Positions 17,071-27,087 of a stretch of 64,000 bases of DNA are shown one piece after another. This stretch comes from Paenibacillus sp. FSL H7-0357 (GTDB taxonomy: Bacteria; Bacillota; Bacilli; Paenibacillales; Paenibacillaceae): positions 2,480,001-2,544,000 of the forward strand of contig NZ_CP009241.1 in assembly GCF_000758525.1 (NCBI RefSeq). Direction: 5' to 3'. Below the pieces are notes generated by a model. The model was not told the DNA's origin. It made no database searches and was given only the letters and a program-made list of their open reading frames with translations. Within the stretch, counting starts at the first letter, position 1. Every line of letters begins with the position of its first letter. The position numbers and the translations under genes are program-made.

Positions 17071-17129
17071 ATTTTGCCCTGAAACTTCATGTATTCGACT
17101 TAAATTTACAGCAAAAGAAGGCTATAACA

Positions 17130-17158
17130 TTGATTTTGTGTCCAAGTTGCAGTAATAT
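17130..17158 (+). promoter_or_regulatory. Sigma-A promoter candidate for pyk
   Basis: TTGATT, 17-bp spacer, TAATAT, followed by a 120-bp leader to the pyk ATG. Spacing is ideal; the hexamers are fair matches. Confidence 0.5.
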
Positions 17159-17278
17159 TCATTAGGGCGCAGTAAAAGGTGCATGTGATAAAGTTCCTAT
17201 ACAAACAGAAAGCCTTATAGTAGATTTTGTAGTTGGAAAAAGTGAGACAGAGAGAACGAAAAAACGGAGGAAAACCTA

Positions 17279-18703
17279 ATGCGGAAAAGTAAAATTGTAT
17301 GTACGATCGGTCCTGCTAGTGAATCGTTGGAGAATATCAAAAAATTGATCTTGGCTGGTATGAATGTGGCCCGTCTGAACTTCTCCCACGGCGATTTTGA
17401 AGAGCACGGCAACCGGATCAAGACGATCCGTCAGGCATCTAAAGAACTGGGCAAAACTGTTGCCATCCTGCTCGACACCAAAGGACCGGAGATTCGCACA
17501 GGCAAGCTGGAAGTAGAACCGATTGAACTGGTTCAGGACGAGTATCTGACATTGACTACGGAAGAGATCCTTGGCGACCAAAACCGTATCTCCATCACTT
17601 ACAGCGACCTGCCTAATGATGTTCAAGTAGGCTCGACCATCCTGATCGATGACGGCCTTATCGGACTTACCGTTGTCGACATTCAAGGCACAGAAATCAA
17701 GACCCGTATTGTTAACGGCGGTACGATCAAGAGCAAGAAGGGCGTTAACGTACCAGGAGTTGCCATCTCCCTGCCGGGTATTACGGAAAAAGACACCAAC
17801 GATATCGTTTTTGGGATCGGACAGGACATCGATTTTATCGCCGCTTCCTTCGTTCGCAAAGCTAGCGACGTTCTGGAAATCCGTGCACTGCTTGAGAAGC
17901 ACAATGCTTCCCATATTCAAATCATCTCCAAAATCGAAAACCAACAAGGTGTTGACAACCTTGATGAAATTTTGGCAGCTTCCGACGGCCTGATGGTTGC
18001 CCGCGGCGACCTTGGTGTGGAAATCCCTGCTGAAGATGTGCCTTTGGCTCAAAAGCTGATGATCGAAAAATGTAACATCGCCGGCAAACCGGTAATCACA
18101 GCTACCCAAATGCTGGATTCCATGCAGCGCAACCCGCGTCCTACCCGCGCTGAAGCAAGTGACGTAGCGAACGCTATCTTCGACGGAACAGATGCAATCA
18201 TGCTGTCCGGTGAAACTGCTGCCGGGAAATATCCGGTAGAGTCCGTTCTCACAATGTCCCGCATTGCTGAGAAAGCTGAGTCTGCCCTGAACCACCGTGA
18301 AATCTTCATGAAGCAACAAATTGCTCAAGAAACAACGGTTACTGAAGCCATCAGCCAATCCGTAGCGATTTCCGCTCTGGACCTGAACGCTAAAGCTATC
18401 ATTTCTTCGACTGTAACTGGCCACACTGCACGCGTGGTTTCCAAATACCGTCCTAAATCGCAAATTATTGCCGTGACTACTCAAGAAAGAACTATGCGTC
18501 AATTGGCTCTCGTATGGGGCGTAACTCCTGTATTCGGTAAAGAAGCAACGTCGACAGACGAATTGCTGCAAACTGCCCTTAAAGGCGGTAAAGATTCCGG
18601 TCTGGTTAAAGCAGGCGATCTTGTTGTAATTACAGCGGGTATCCCACTGGGACGTTCCGGTTCTACAAACCTGGTGAAAGTAGACACCATTCCAGCTGAC
18701 TAA
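17279..18703 (+). CDS. pyk: Pyruvate kinase
   Basis: The 474-residue enzyme converts phosphoenolpyruvate and ADP to pyruvate and ATP. It starts [15 protein letters not shown] behind CGGAGGAAAACCTA. Visible motifs are [19 protein letters not shown], the active-site KIENQQG lysine and [12 protein letters not shown], then the C-terminal allosteric domain. It lacks the extra PEP-utiliser-like domain that lengthens B. subtilis Pyk to about 585 residues. Codon use here is less GC-rich than in dnaE and fits a highly expressed gene. In B. subtilis pfkA stands between accA and pyk; here it is absent. Confidence 0.97.
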   Translation: MRKSKIVCTIGPASESLENIKKLILAGMNVARLNFSHGDFEEHGNRIKTIRQASKELGKTVAILLDTKGPEIRTGKLEVEPIELVQDEYLTLTTEEILGDQNRISITYSDLPNDVQVGSTILIDDGLIGLTVVDIQGTEIKTRIVNGGTIKSKKGVNVPGVAISLPGITEKDTNDIVFGIGQDIDFIAASFVRKASDVLEIRALLEKHNASHIQIISKIENQQGVDNLDEILAASDGLMVARGDLGVEIPAEDVPLAQKLMIEKCNIAGKPVITATQMLDSMQRNPRPTRAEASDVANAIFDGTDAIMLSGETAAGKYPVESVLTMSRIAEKAESALNHREIFMKQQIAQETTVTEAISQSVAISALDLNAKAIISSTVTGHTARVVSKYRPKSQIIAVTTQERTMRQLALVWGVTPVFGKEATSTDELLQTALKGGKDSGLVKAGDLVVITAGIPLGRSGSTNLVKVDTIPAD

Positions 18704-18741
18704 GCTTAGGAGTCTTCTATAACGCAGATTGTTCTATTCAT

Positions 18742-18776
18742 AAAAAGCAATGGTGGATTCCACCATTGCTTTTTTT
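18742..18776 (+). terminator. Terminator after pyk
   Basis: Perfect 14-bp stem AAAAGCAATGGTGG/CCACCATTGCTTTT, then a T run. The A-rich 5' side could also stop minus-strand transcription from the peptidase gene. Confidence 0.9.
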
Positions 18777-18835
18777 GCTTGATATACGAGGGTCAAATGT
18801 ATATATTGGATTGAGAGTTTCGGGCAAAATAAACA

Positions 18836-19579
18836 CTAGGAACGTATGAGAATGGGGTTTCTTGTGTTAACGAGAGGCGAGCCCTTATGATATACACGTT
18901 TAACTACAAAAGTATCTCCGGCGGAGTTGGGGCTTGAAGGGACGGCAACTGCGGTTTTGTTCTGTACCATAATACCTCCATCGGCTGGAGTGAGCTTAGG
19001 GCTTTTACCGTTGATCGTGCAGCGGCTGAACCTTGTGGGTGTTACCCGGGCAAGCGCGCCTATAGTTCCGCCGACTTGGGGGGCTTCCATGATCCATTCA
19101 GCGGAGGACTGTGGGCCTGTGTAATGCTGTATAGTGCGGAAAATCCAATTCTTACTGAGATTCCGCAGGGTTATGCGCCATTTGCCGCGGCTGATCTTGG
19201 CGATCGTTGCCCGCATACGGTCTCCGGGAGAGACCGGGAGAGGAATAACCGTTTCCATTGCCGGCAGTATTTCCCACCAGGGATAGTAGCGGACGATTCC
19301 ATTTATAGATTCATGTGCGGTGCCGGTCTGAATCAGATTGCTGTTTTTGAAGCCGTCGATTCCAATCCAGGCCGAGGAATAGCTGGCTTTGGAAGTGGGC
19401 TTGACATAGGGGACAACCCACTCGCCGGAGATCCTCCGGAAGGCTCCTTTTTTGCCTGTGATGGCATATCCGCTCCAGTTGCTGGAGGTCCAGCCGAAGC
19501 CTGTGCTTTGAGCTCTTCCCTTATTGGTTTTGTCCGTGAGACAAGGCCGACCGCGCTTTAATTTATAAACTGTGCTCAC
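18836..19579 (-). CDS. G1-family glutamic endopeptidase (eqolisin-like), no signal peptide seen
   Basis: From GTG 19579 (behind GAGGCGGTG) the protein has 247 residues. SSNWSGYA (32-39) is the typical start of the mature eqolisin fold; WIGIDG...LIQTGT carries a Gln at 84 and AEWIMEAP (160-167) carries the glutamates, the expected Gln/Glu catalytic pair of family G1. Fungal members are secreted acid proteases made with a prepropeptide. Here only about 30 basic residues precede the domain and no hydrophobic signal sequence is seen. The gene runs against pyk and is divergent from an MFS gene. Substrate unknown. Confidence 0.78.
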   Translation of the reverse strand: MSTVYKLKRGRPCLTDKTNKGRAQSTGFGWTSSNWSGYAITGKKGAFRRISGEWVVPYVKPTSKASYSSAWIGIDGFKNSNLIQTGTAHESINGIVRYYPWWEILPAMETVIPLPVSPGDRMRATIAKISRGKWRITLRNLSKNWIFRTIQHYTGPQSSAEWIMEAPQVGGTIGALARVTPTRFSRCTINGKSPKLTPADGGIMVQNKTAVAVPSSPNSAGDTFVVKRVYHKGSPLVNTRNPILIRS

Positions 19580-19680
19580 TTGTTCACCGCCTCTATTAGG
19601 TTCTGCTCTATCTAATGCGGCGAAGTCTTGCAAAGGTTGGGTATTCTGTTAAAAAGGATTGGAGAGGAAATATAGCACAA

Positions 19681-20862
19681 ATGGAAAAACTACTGAAGCT
19701 GCGCGGCTTTTATCTCTTCCTGGGACTTGCCGGCGGCTCGTTTGGTTCTTATCTGACGCTGTTGCTGAAGTATAACGGAATGGATGTCAGCCAAATTGGT
19801 ATGATGATGGCGGTAGGAACACTTATTGCCATATGTATTCAGCCTGTATGGGGTCTTATCTCCGACAGGTATAACCAGGCGCGTCTTGTACTTATTCTAA
19901 GTGTGGCTGTGCCGGCGGTGCTGGCCGTATTCTACCGTTCGGAATATTTCATCGTTCTTCTGCTGGTATACACGGTGTCCACGATCTTCTCGTCCACACA
20001 GGCCCCTATCGCCGATTCTTACGCCATTGCAGCGGCGAACAGAGCCGGATCCACCTACGGCAGCATCCGGCTGATGATGAGCATAGGAGCGGCTGTAGGG
20101 GCCTATGCCGGTGGGCAGTATGTTGAGAGATTTTCAGTCTCTACGATATGGCTCCCGTTCCTGCTCTTAAATTCAGTTGCCGTCATTTTTGCCCTGACTC
20201 TGCCCAGACAGGCGGAAGAGAATCATATGATGAGCCAATCGCTGGCTCAAGGGGTCAAAAAATTGCTCGGCAACCGCATCTTCCTGGCTTTTCTGGGCGG
20301 CAGCTTTTTGGTGAACCAGACGATGACAGCTTTCGGCACTTATTTTGTGGTTGCCTTCCAATCTGTCGGCGGCTCCACCGGGTATGCCGGAATTGCGCTT
20401 TTCCTAGCCTCTGTGACCAACGTACCCTCCATGCTGTATGCCTCGAAAGTCATCCGTAAGCTGGGACGCGAGCGTACGCTGCTGCTGGGTGCACTGATCT
20501 ATGTGCTGCGCTGGGGGATTCAGGTAGCCTTTCCCCATCCTTCGGTGATGATCGGCGTGCAGGTGCTGCACGGTCTGTCATTCGGGCTCTTTTATATTGC
20601 TGCTGTTGAATATGTGTCGCAGATTACCTCATCCGAAATGCAGGCAACAGGCCAAAGTGTCTTCAATATCGTATTTTCCGGTTTTGCGGGAATTCTGGGC
20701 AATTTGCTGAATGGATTTCTGCTTAGTCAGGGCGGTGTCGGGCTGATGAATGTGTCTTGCATGATAAGTTCTGCCGTCGGGGCGGTACTGCTCTTCTATG
20801 TAGCCAGAAGCTCAAGGAGCAGCGTTCCGAAGACGATGTCCTCGGGCGGAGTTGGCGTCTAG
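19681..20862 (+). CDS. MFS transporter (MFS_1-like/nucleoside-symporter-like)
   Basis: From ATG 19681 (MEKLLKLRGFYLFLGLAGG) there are 393 residues and about twelve hydrophobic helices. The loop VWGLISDRYNQARLVL after helix 2 is the conserved MFS loop 2-3 motif, and the second half shows the related ASKVIRKLGRERTLLL. The open frame extends to 19615, but the likely ribosome site GGAGAGG lies at 19661-19667, so the later ATG is chosen (spacing about 13, on the long side). Sequence style is that of LacY/NupG-related MFS_1-like carriers; the cargo cannot be predicted. No partner gene is obvious. Confidence 0.8.
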   Translation: MEKLLKLRGFYLFLGLAGGSFGSYLTLLLKYNGMDVSQIGMMMAVGTLIAICIQPVWGLISDRYNQARLVLILSVAVPAVLAVFYRSEYFIVLLLVYTVSTIFSSTQAPIADSYAIAAANRAGSTYGSIRLMMSIGAAVGAYAGGQYVERFSVSTIWLPFLLLNSVAVIFALTLPRQAEENHMMSQSLAQGVKKLLGNRIFLAFLGGSFLVNQTMTAFGTYFVVAFQSVGGSTGYAGIALFLASVTNVPSMLYASKVIRKLGRERTLLLGALIYVLRWGIQVAFPHPSVMIGVQVLHGLSFGLFYIAAVEYVSQITSSEMQATGQSVFNIVFSGFAGILGNLLNGFLLSQGGVGLMNVSCMISSAVGAVLLFYVARSSRSSVPKTMSSGGVGV

Positions 20863-20902
20863 CTGCCGCTTCCGCAAGTTAATACAGAAAGGAGCATATG
20901 TT

Positions 20903-21442
20903 ATGGAATCACGTAATCGGGTGCTTTCCAGCCGCTGGCACAGCACTGCTTTCCGCGTGCGTTACCAGGAAACCGATCAAATGGGTGTGGTGTACCACGC
21001 CAATTACTTAAGCTGGTTCGAGAGCGGGCGCACCGAGATGTTCCGCGAGCTCGGCTTCGCCTACCGTTCGCTGGAGAACATGGGAGTGCTTCTTCCTGTG
21101 ACTGCGGCAGATTTGCAATTTAAAAGTCCGGCGCGATATGATGATCTTATCGCCGTGTATGCGCGGCTTAAGGTTTTTTCAGCTTTGAGAGTTGTGTATG
21201 AATATGAGGTGCGCCGGATTGAGGAGGATGGGAAAAGTGGCGGCGAAGGTTCTGCGGAACACGGAGAGCTTTCAGCGCTGACTGCTGCCCAGACTCTTCC
21301 GGGAGAACTTCTGGTTAGCGGTTCTACCAGTCATGTCTGGCTGAACAAGGACTGGAAGCCGGTAAGACTGGATCGGGCGCTGCCGGAGCTGTATCAAGCG
21401 ATAACCGGGGCGCTCAGGGAAGAAGAAGGAGGAGCAGTATGA
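20903..21442 (+). CDS. YbgC/FcbC-type acyl-CoA thioesterase
   Basis: The 179-residue hotdog enzyme starts at ATG 20903 behind AAAGGAGC. FRVRYQETDQMGVVYHANYLSW fits the 4HBT signature, with the catalytic Asp in TDQMG and a conserved YHANY. Family members hydrolyse acyl-CoA or 4-hydroxybenzoyl-CoA thioesters. An insertion of about 30 residues (EEDGKSGGEGSAEHGELS and following) sits between the two C-terminal strands, making the protein longer than the usual 130-140 residues. It overlaps fxsA by 4 bp and is likely cotranscribed with it. Confidence 0.82.
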   Translation: MESRNRVLSSRWHSTAFRVRYQETDQMGVVYHANYLSWFESGRTEMFRELGFAYRSLENMGVLLPVTAADLQFKSPARYDDLIAVYARLKVFSALRVVYEYEVRRIEEDGKSGGEGSAEHGELSALTAAQTLPGELLVSGSTSHVWLNKDWKPVRLDRALPELYQAITGALREEEGGAV

Positions 21443-21837
21443 TCAGGAACAAATGGCTGTGGGCTGCCTTGTTTATTATCCCGGCCGTGGAATTATTCGG
21501 GTTCATCTATGTCGCTGGTTATCTTGGAGCGCCCAAAACGCTGCTGCTCATTCTGGCTACTTCAGTGATCGGACTGCTCATGATGCGGTTCGAAGGCAAA
21601 AAGGTACTGCAGGACAGCAAAATACAAATGCAGGAAGGCAAAGTGCCGGGACGGACGATGCTGGACGGCTTGTGTATTTTTTTCGGCGGTCTGCTGCTGA
21701 TTCTGCCGGGCTTTGTAACGGACATAATCGGCTTTTCTTTGGTGTTTCCGCTGACCCGGCCGCTGTACCGGGTTTTTCTGCTTAGATGGATTGAGAAGAA
21801 AATGAAAAATGGCAGCTTCACCTTTTACCGCAGGTAA
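21439..21837 (+). CDS. fxsA: FxsA family membrane protein
   Basis: The 132 residues contain membrane helices near the N-terminus (WLWAALFIIPAVELFGFIYV) and around residues 30-45 and 76-98, with the FxsA hallmark GGLLLILPGFVTDIIGF. The E. coli homologue suppresses F exclusion of phage T7 when overproduced; B. subtilis carries it as ytwI near pyk and ytvI, matching this context. The ATG overlaps the thioesterase stop codon (ATGA), with GAAGAAGGAGGAG upstream. Confidence 0.9.
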   Translation: MIRNKWLWAALFIIPAVELFGFIYVAGYLGAPKTLLLILATSVIGLLMMRFEGKKVLQDSKIQMQEGKVPGRTMLDGLCIFFGGLLLILPGFVTDIIGFSLVFPLTRPLYRVFLLRWIEKKMKNGSFTFYRR

Positions 21838-21892
21838 TAGAAACCTGTCTATGCGCTGCTTTGTGTACCAGACGAATAGCATGAACCTAGGA

Positions 21893-21944
21893 AACTAAAC
21901 AGAGCGGAAGCCGTCTACTTGGATGGCTTCCGCTCTGTTTAGTT
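21893..21944. terminator. Bidirectional terminator between fxsA and ytvI
   Basis: A 20-bp perfect stem (AACTAAACAGAGCGGAAGCC and its complement) with a 12-base loop separates the convergent genes. Confidence 0.88.
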
Positions 21945-21993
21945 ATAAGGGACTGTTTTACGGTTCCCGCTGTATTCCATACACCTAGTTGGA

Positions 21994-23109
21994 CTAATGC
22001 AGACGTCCGCTCACAATATAGCTGTGCAGCGCCCGGAACACACCGGCACGGTGGAAGGCGTCAAGGATGACCAGAATAACAGGACCCAGTAGAAGACCGA
22101 GCATGCCGAACAGCTGCAGGCCGGCGAACATGCCAACAAGCAGGGTAAGCGGGTCCAGCCCGATGCTGCTGGCGAGCACCTTGGGCTCAAGCACCTGGCG
22201 GGTCACAAGAATGATCCCGTAGAGTACCAGCAATCCGATGGCCAGAGCCAGGTTGCCGGTCATGTAGGAGTACAGCGCCCAAGGGAGCAATACAACACCG
22301 ACGCCAAGGTAAGGGACCAAATCAACGATGCCGACCGTCAGACCGATGGCAAAGGCGGAGTCTACGCCCAGCAGCAGGAGCCCGATAATGACGATAACCC
22401 CGGTAACGGAAATCAGCACTAACTGGGCCCGCAGATAGCCGGACAGCGCTTTGCGCAAATCACTCCAAATCTCAGAGACCGGTCTAAGCAGAGGCGCCGG
22501 CAGCAATGAAGTCAATTTTGCATTATGGCGATCCCAGCCGGTGCTGAGGAAAAAGGCGGCCAGCACGATCACAATCAGGATGGTTCCCATGCTTGGCAGC
22601 GCGGAAATCAGCTTCAGAATCATATTGAAAAAACCGGTGATCAACTGGGTCATGGCGTGGCCCACGGTTTCGGTAGTCCGGCTGATGTTGCTGTCGATAG
22701 TGGCATGATAGTCCGGGTTGTCGTGGTAAAACTGGTTGATTTGGTTAATAATATTCTGAATGCTGGCATTGCGGCCCAGTGACAGCAGCAGCTCGCGCCA
22801 TTGGTCGGTATGGAGATCTAAGGTCTGCAGCAGCACAATCAGCTCTTTCACCAGCCGGGTAATCAGCGCAGTCAGTACAAGGGCCGTACCTCCGATATAG
22901 AACAGCAGCGAGAGCGAGACGGCGAGCCAGCCCGGAAGCTTAAAGCCTTTCAGGATCACCACCAGCGGATGAATGATATAGGCGAGCAGCCAGGCCAAGA
23001 GGAGCGGATAGAGCAGCGGAAGCAATACATAGATGGCGAACATCAGCCCTGCAGCGGCGAGAACGACCCAAAGGCCGCGCAGCACTCTTTTTAACACAAG
23101 CGTGTCCAT
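21994..23109 (-). CDS. ytvI: Sporulation integral membrane protein YtvI (AI-2E transporter family)
   Basis: The 371-residue protein has seven or eight hydrophobic segments, an amphipathic luminal region (about 95-160) and the family-typical ending VTRQVLEPKVLASSIGLDPL. It belongs to the PerM/AI-2E exporter family; the subgroup YtvI is tied to sporulation in Bacillus. Between fxsA and citZ it holds the same place as in B. subtilis, though here it is transcribed against both. ATG 23109 is preceded by GGAGGGATGAACG. Confidence 0.87.
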   Translation of the reverse strand: MDTLVLKRVLRGLWVVLAAAGLMFAIYVLLPLLYPLLLAWLLAYIIHPLVVILKGFKLPGWLAVSLSLLFYIGGTALVLTALITRLVKELIVLLQTLDLHTDQWRELLLSLGRNASIQNIINQINQFYHDNPDYHATIDSNISRTTETVGHAMTQLITGFFNMILKLISALPSMGTILIVIVLAAFFLSTGWDRHNAKLTSLLPAPLLRPVSEIWSDLRKALSGYLRAQLVLISVTGVIVIIGLLLLGVDSAFAIGLTVGIVDLVPYLGVGVVLLPWALYSYMTGNLALAIGLLVLYGIILVTRQVLEPKVLASSIGLDPLTLLVGMFAGLQLFGMLGLLLGPVILVILDAFHRAGVFRALHSYIVSGRLH

Positions 23110-23434
23110 CGTTCATCCCTCCACTATTGCTGCTCCCGCAAGAAAATAACTGCTCGTCTTATGTATATTCATAGATTGATTTTACAGACTATCAAAAGTC
23201 ATAAAGCACAAAAACAGGGCAGACTCTATAACCTGAAAGCGCAATCATGAAACAGGAAGATCGGAAGTTTTTTTCTATCTCTCCGATAAAATCATTTGAT
23301 GCGTGTCAAAGCTTCCACGTTGTTCACATAACCGTCAAAATCCGGTATGATTATTAAAGGTTCTACACTGAAAGTTGGTTGCAATCTTTAAGGATGTCTT
23401 ATCGCCTTCTTTTTATGTTTTTAAACCTTTAAAA

Positions 23435-23448
23435 TGTAAATGTTTTCA
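23435..23448 (+). promoter_or_regulatory. CcpA cre-like site upstream of citZ
   Basis: TGTAAATGTTTTCA matches 13 of 14 positions of the cre consensus TGWAANCGNTNWCA (T for C at position 7). citZ is a known CcpA target in B. subtilis. The remainder of the 389-bp gap between ytvI and citZ shows no gene and no clear CcpC box to my eye. Confidence 0.5.
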
Positions 23449-23498
23449 CGATGTTAGAAATGGCTTTTATACCCTTGTTCGCAAAGGAGAGATATACT

Positions 23499-24611
23499 AT
23501 GACAGCTACTAAAGGCCTGGAAGGCATCGTCGCCACGACTTCCTCAATCAGCTCGATTGTGGATGGCGTCCTCACTTACCGCGGATTTGATATTGACGAT
23601 CTTGCGGAGAATGCCACCTTTGAAGAAACCGCTTATTTGCTGTGGTTTGGCAATCTGCCTACTACGCCTGAGCTGCAGGCTCTGCGACGTGATCTCAGCG
23701 CATTTGCACCGATTCCGGAGCAGGTCATTGCACAAATGAAGCTGTATCCCAAAGAAGCGAACACGATGGCTGCCCTGCGCTCCGCTGTATCAAGTCTCGC
23801 GCTCTATGATGAAGCGGCGGATGACATGAGCCGTGAAGCGAATGAAATCAAAGCAGTGAAGCTTCAGGCGCAGATTCCGACCATAGTGGCTGCGCTGGCA
23901 CGTATCCGCAAAGGTCTGGAGCCCATTGCACCCAAAGAAGGCTTGTCCATCGCAGAGAATTTTCTCTATATGCTATGGGGCAAACAGCCGGATGTCGTAT
24001 CCGTCAAGGCGCTGGATGCTGCACTGGTGCTGCATGCAGACCATGAGCTGAATGCCTCCACATTTGCCGGCCGTGTGACTGTGGCTACTCTCTCCGATAT
24101 ATATTCCGGTGTGACGTCTGCGATTGGTGCCCTTAAGGGTCCGCTGCATGGCGGAGCGAATGAGGCCGTAATGAAGATGCTGGAGGAGATCGGCAGTCTG
24201 GATGCAGTGGAGCCCTATATTCGCGGGAAGCTGGAGCGCCGTGAGAAAATTATGGGCTTCGGACACCGTGTCTATAAGAATGGGGATCCGCGTGCCAAAC
24301 ATCTGATGAAGATGTCCCACGAGCTGGGCACCATGAAGAATGACACTACACTCTACGATATGTCCGTCAAGATTGAGGAGCTGATCACCGGGCAGAAGGG
24401 ACTGAAGCCAAACGTGGATTTCTACTCGGCTTCGGTATACACACAGCTTGGCATTGAGCGGGAGTTGTTCACGCCGATTTTTGCCATCAGCCGCGCTTCG
24501 GGATGGACAGCGCATATTCTGGAGCAATATGTAGACAACCGCATCATCCGCCCGCGTGCTGAATACACTGGGATGTCCGAACAGAAATACGTTCCCGTTG
24601 ACGAGAGATAA
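23499..24611 (+). CDS. citZ: Citrate synthase
   Basis: From ATG 23499 (MTATKGLEGIVATTSSIS, after AAAGGAGAGATATACT) the enzyme has 370 residues, usual for the short Gram-positive type II-like form. GPLHGGANE and GFGHRVYK contain the two catalytic histidines, and VDFYSASVY the catalytic aspartate. It condenses oxaloacetate and acetyl-CoA. The first gene of citZ-icd-mdh; an upstream frame extension to 23451 has no ribosome site and is rejected. Confidence 0.96.
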   Translation: MTATKGLEGIVATTSSISSIVDGVLTYRGFDIDDLAENATFEETAYLLWFGNLPTTPELQALRRDLSAFAPIPEQVIAQMKLYPKEANTMAALRSAVSSLALYDEAADDMSREANEIKAVKLQAQIPTIVAALARIRKGLEPIAPKEGLSIAENFLYMLWGKQPDVVSVKALDAALVLHADHELNASTFAGRVTVATLSDIYSGVTSAIGALKGPLHGGANEAVMKMLEEIGSLDAVEPYIRGKLERREKIMGFGHRVYKNGDPRAKHLMKMSHELGTMKNDTTLYDMSVKIEELITGQKGLKPNVDFYSASVYTQLGIERELFTPIFAISRASGWTAHILEQYVDNRIIRPRAEYTGMSEQKYVPVDER

Positions 24612-24612
24612 A

Positions 24613-24632
24613 GGCGGCCCTTGCGGGCCGCT
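24613..24632 (+). other. Hairpin between citZ and icd
   Basis: GCGGCCC-TTGC-GGGCCGC just after the citZ stop, with no T tract. It may protect or process the transcript, or act as a weak attenuator between citZ and icd. Confidence 0.45.
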
Positions 24633-24708
24633 CCACCCCTCTAGTAGAATGAATGTACGCAAGTGACTAACCAAACTAAACTAAACTTTTTAGGAGGATT
24701 CCCCACAA

Positions 24709-26004
24709 ATGTTGAAACTAGAAAAATACGATCTGCCGACAGAAGGCGAACAAATCACGATTGAAGACGGCAAACTGGTGGTTCCGAATCATCCGATTAT
24801 TCCTTTTATTGAGGGTGACGGCACTGGCCGCGACATTTGGAAAGCTTCCAAACGGGTGCTTGATGAGGCTGTTGCCAAAGCTTACGGCGGTACAAAAAAA
24901 ATTGCCTGGTATGAAGTATTTGCCGGCGAAAAGGCCTTCAATACATATGGTGAATGGCTGCCTAATGATACGCTGGAAGCCATTCGTGAATATATTGTAG
25001 CTATTAAAGGCCCGCTTACCACTCCAATCGGCGGCGGAATCCGTTCTTTGAATGTGGCGTTGCGCCAGGAACTGGACCTGTATGTATGTTTGCGTCCAGT
25101 GCGTTATTTCGATGGCGTGCCTTCACCGGTGAAACATCCGGAGCTGGTGGACATGGTTATTTTCCGTGAGAATACAGAAGACATTTATGCGGGTATCGAG
25201 TACCAGGAAGGCTCCGAGGCTGTCAAGAAAGTGATTGAATTCCTGCAGAAGGAAATGGGTGTGAACAAAATCCGCTTCCCGGAAACATCCGGTATCGGCA
25301 TCAAGCCAGTGTCTTCCGAAGGTTCGAAGCGCCTCGTGCGCGCTGCAGTTGAATATGCGATCAAGCATGGACGGAAGAGCGTAACGCTTGTGCATAAGGG
25401 CAATATCATGAAATTTACCGAAGGTGCGTTTAAGAACTGGGGTTACGAAGTGGCTGAGCAGGAGTTCGGCGACCAAGTATTTACCTGGAACCAATATGAT
25501 GTCATCAAGGAACGTGATGGTGAAGCTGCGGCCAACGCTGCCCAGAAGGAAGCGGAAGCTGCCGGCAAAATCATCATCAAGGATGCCATTGCCGACATCG
25601 CTCTGCAGCAGGTATTGACCCGTCCGACCGATTTCGACGTGATTGCTACGCTGAACTTGAACGGTGACTACTTGTCCGACGCGCTTGCTGCTCAAATCGG
25701 CGGCATCGGCATCGCTCCGGGAGCGAACATCAACTATTTAACAGGGCATGCTATCTTTGAAGCAACACATGGTACGGCTCCGAAATATGCTGATAAGGAC
25801 GTTGTGAACCCGGGTTCGGTCATTCTTTCCGGAGTAATGCTGCTGGAGCATTTGGGCTGGCAGGAAGCGGCTGACCTTATCTACAAAGGAATGAGTACCG
25901 CGATCAACAACAAAACGGTGACTTATGATTTTGCCCGTCAAATGGAAGGCGCAACAGAGCTGAAATGCTCCGCGTTTGCTGACGAAATTATCAATAATCT
26001 GTAG
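24709..26004 (+). CDS. icd: NADP-dependent isocitrate dehydrogenase
   Basis: The 431-residue enzyme decarboxylates isocitrate to 2-oxoglutarate. [12 protein letters not shown] opens the fold; [22 protein letters not shown] holds the substrate-binding Ser/Asn/Arg residues, and [16 protein letters not shown] is the usual C-terminal motif. Its ribosome site TTTTTAGGAGG precedes ATG 24709. It lies 98 bp after citZ and 20 bp before mdh. Confidence 0.96.
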   Translation: MLKLEKYDLPTEGEQITIEDGKLVVPNHPIIPFIEGDGTGRDIWKASKRVLDEAVAKAYGGTKKIAWYEVFAGEKAFNTYGEWLPNDTLEAIREYIVAIKGPLTTPIGGGIRSLNVALRQELDLYVCLRPVRYFDGVPSPVKHPELVDMVIFRENTEDIYAGIEYQEGSEAVKKVIEFLQKEMGVNKIRFPETSGIGIKPVSSEGSKRLVRAAVEYAIKHGRKSVTLVHKGNIMKFTEGAFKNWGYEVAEQEFGDQVFTWNQYDVIKERDGEAAANAAQKEAEAAGKIIIKDAIADIALQQVLTRPTDFDVIATLNLNGDYLSDALAAQIGGIGIAPGANINYLTGHAIFEATHGTAPKYADKDVVNPGSVILSGVMLLEHLGWQEAADLIYKGMSTAINNKTVTYDFARQMEGATELKCSAFADEIINNL

Positions 26005-26023
26005 TCTTGTAGGAGGATATCTC

Positions 26024-26965
26024 TTGGCCATCAAACGTTATAAAATTACAGTCGTGGGTGCCGGCTTCACCGGCGCTACCACGGCGCTTATGCTTGCCCA
26101 GAAGGAACTCGGCAACGTGGTGCTGCTGGATATTCCGCAGCTCGAGAACCCGACCAAAGGCAAGGCGCTGGACATGCTGGAAGCCGGCCCTGTGCAGAAG
26201 TTCGACAGCCAGATTACGGGAACCTCAAGCTATGAGGATGCAGCGGATTCGGATATCGTGATTATTACGGCAGGCATCGCCCGCAAGCCGGGCATGAGCC
26301 GCGATGATCTGGTGAATACCAATGCAGGAATTGTGAAATCGGTCTGCGAAAATGTGAAACGTGTCGCTCCGGAATCCATCGTAATTATATTGAGCAATCC
26401 GGTAGATGCGATGACTTATGTGGCTTACAATGCACTGGGCTTCCCCAAAAACCGGGTAATCGGACAATCCGGCGTGCTGGATACGGCCCGCTACTGTACT
26501 TTTATCGCCCAAGAGCTTAACGTTTCGGTTGAAGATGTACGCGGCTTTGTGCTGGGTGGACATGGCGATGATATGGTACCGCTCGTACGCTACTCCAGCG
26601 TGGGCGGCATTCCGATTGATACGCTGATTTCCGCAGAGCGTATTGCCGAGATTGTACAGCGTACACGAGTCGGCGGCGGCGAGATTGTCAGCCTGCTCGG
26701 CAACGGCAGCGCTTATTATGCGCCAGCGGCTTCCTTGGTCCAGATGACTGAAGCGATCCTGAAGGACAAGAAGCGGATTATCCCGGTAATCGCTCTGCTT
26801 GAAGGTGAATACGGCTATGATGGGCTGTTCATGGGCATTCCGGCGCTGCTGGGTGCGGACGGTATTGAGAAGGTATATGAACTGGAGCTTACGGCAGAGG
26901 AGAAAACGGCTTTGGATAAGTCGGCAGATTCGGTACGTGCCGTTACTTCGTTAGTTACGATCTGA
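26024..26965 (+). CDS. mdh: Malate dehydrogenase
   Basis: I start at TTG 26024 ([19 protein letters not shown]) directly after TAGGAGGATATCTC, within the icd-mdh gap; the longer frame from 25976 overlaps icd. The 313 residues show the Rossmann [10 protein letters not shown] loop, [11 protein letters not shown] with substrate arginines, and GGHGDDMV with the catalytic His. It oxidises malate to oxaloacetate with NAD and is of the LDH-like type found in Bacillus. It ends the TCA cluster at a terminator. Confidence 0.95.
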   Translation: MAIKRYKITVVGAGFTGATTALMLAQKELGNVVLLDIPQLENPTKGKALDMLEAGPVQKFDSQITGTSSYEDAADSDIVIITAGIARKPGMSRDDLVNTNAGIVKSVCENVKRVAPESIVIILSNPVDAMTYVAYNALGFPKNRVIGQSGVLDTARYCTFIAQELNVSVEDVRGFVLGGHGDDMVPLVRYSSVGGIPIDTLISAERIAEIVQRTRVGGGEIVSLLGNGSAYYAPAASLVQMTEAILKDKKRIIPVIALLEGEYGYDGLFMGIPALLGADGIEKVYELELTAEEKTALDKSADSVRAVTSLVTI

Positions 26966-26982
26966 GCATCAGCCTGCGGGAG

Positions 26983-27016
26983 CCCTCATTTTAGAAATTA
27001 AAATGGGGGTTTTCTT
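26983..27016 (+). terminator. Terminator after mdh
   Basis: Stem CCCTCATTTTA/TAAAATGGGGG (one G-U pair) with loop GAAAT, followed by TTTTCTTTTC. Confidence 0.85.
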
Positions 27017-27087
27017 TTCTTCTATTTGTTGGTTAGGTATAATTGAAGTGTAACTAAAATCACTGAAAACATTAGAGGAGGTATGTT

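Noticed and set aside
17276..18571. 431-codon open frame antisense to pyk
   Set aside because: Mirror of the highly biased pyk codons; no ribosome site or known motif.
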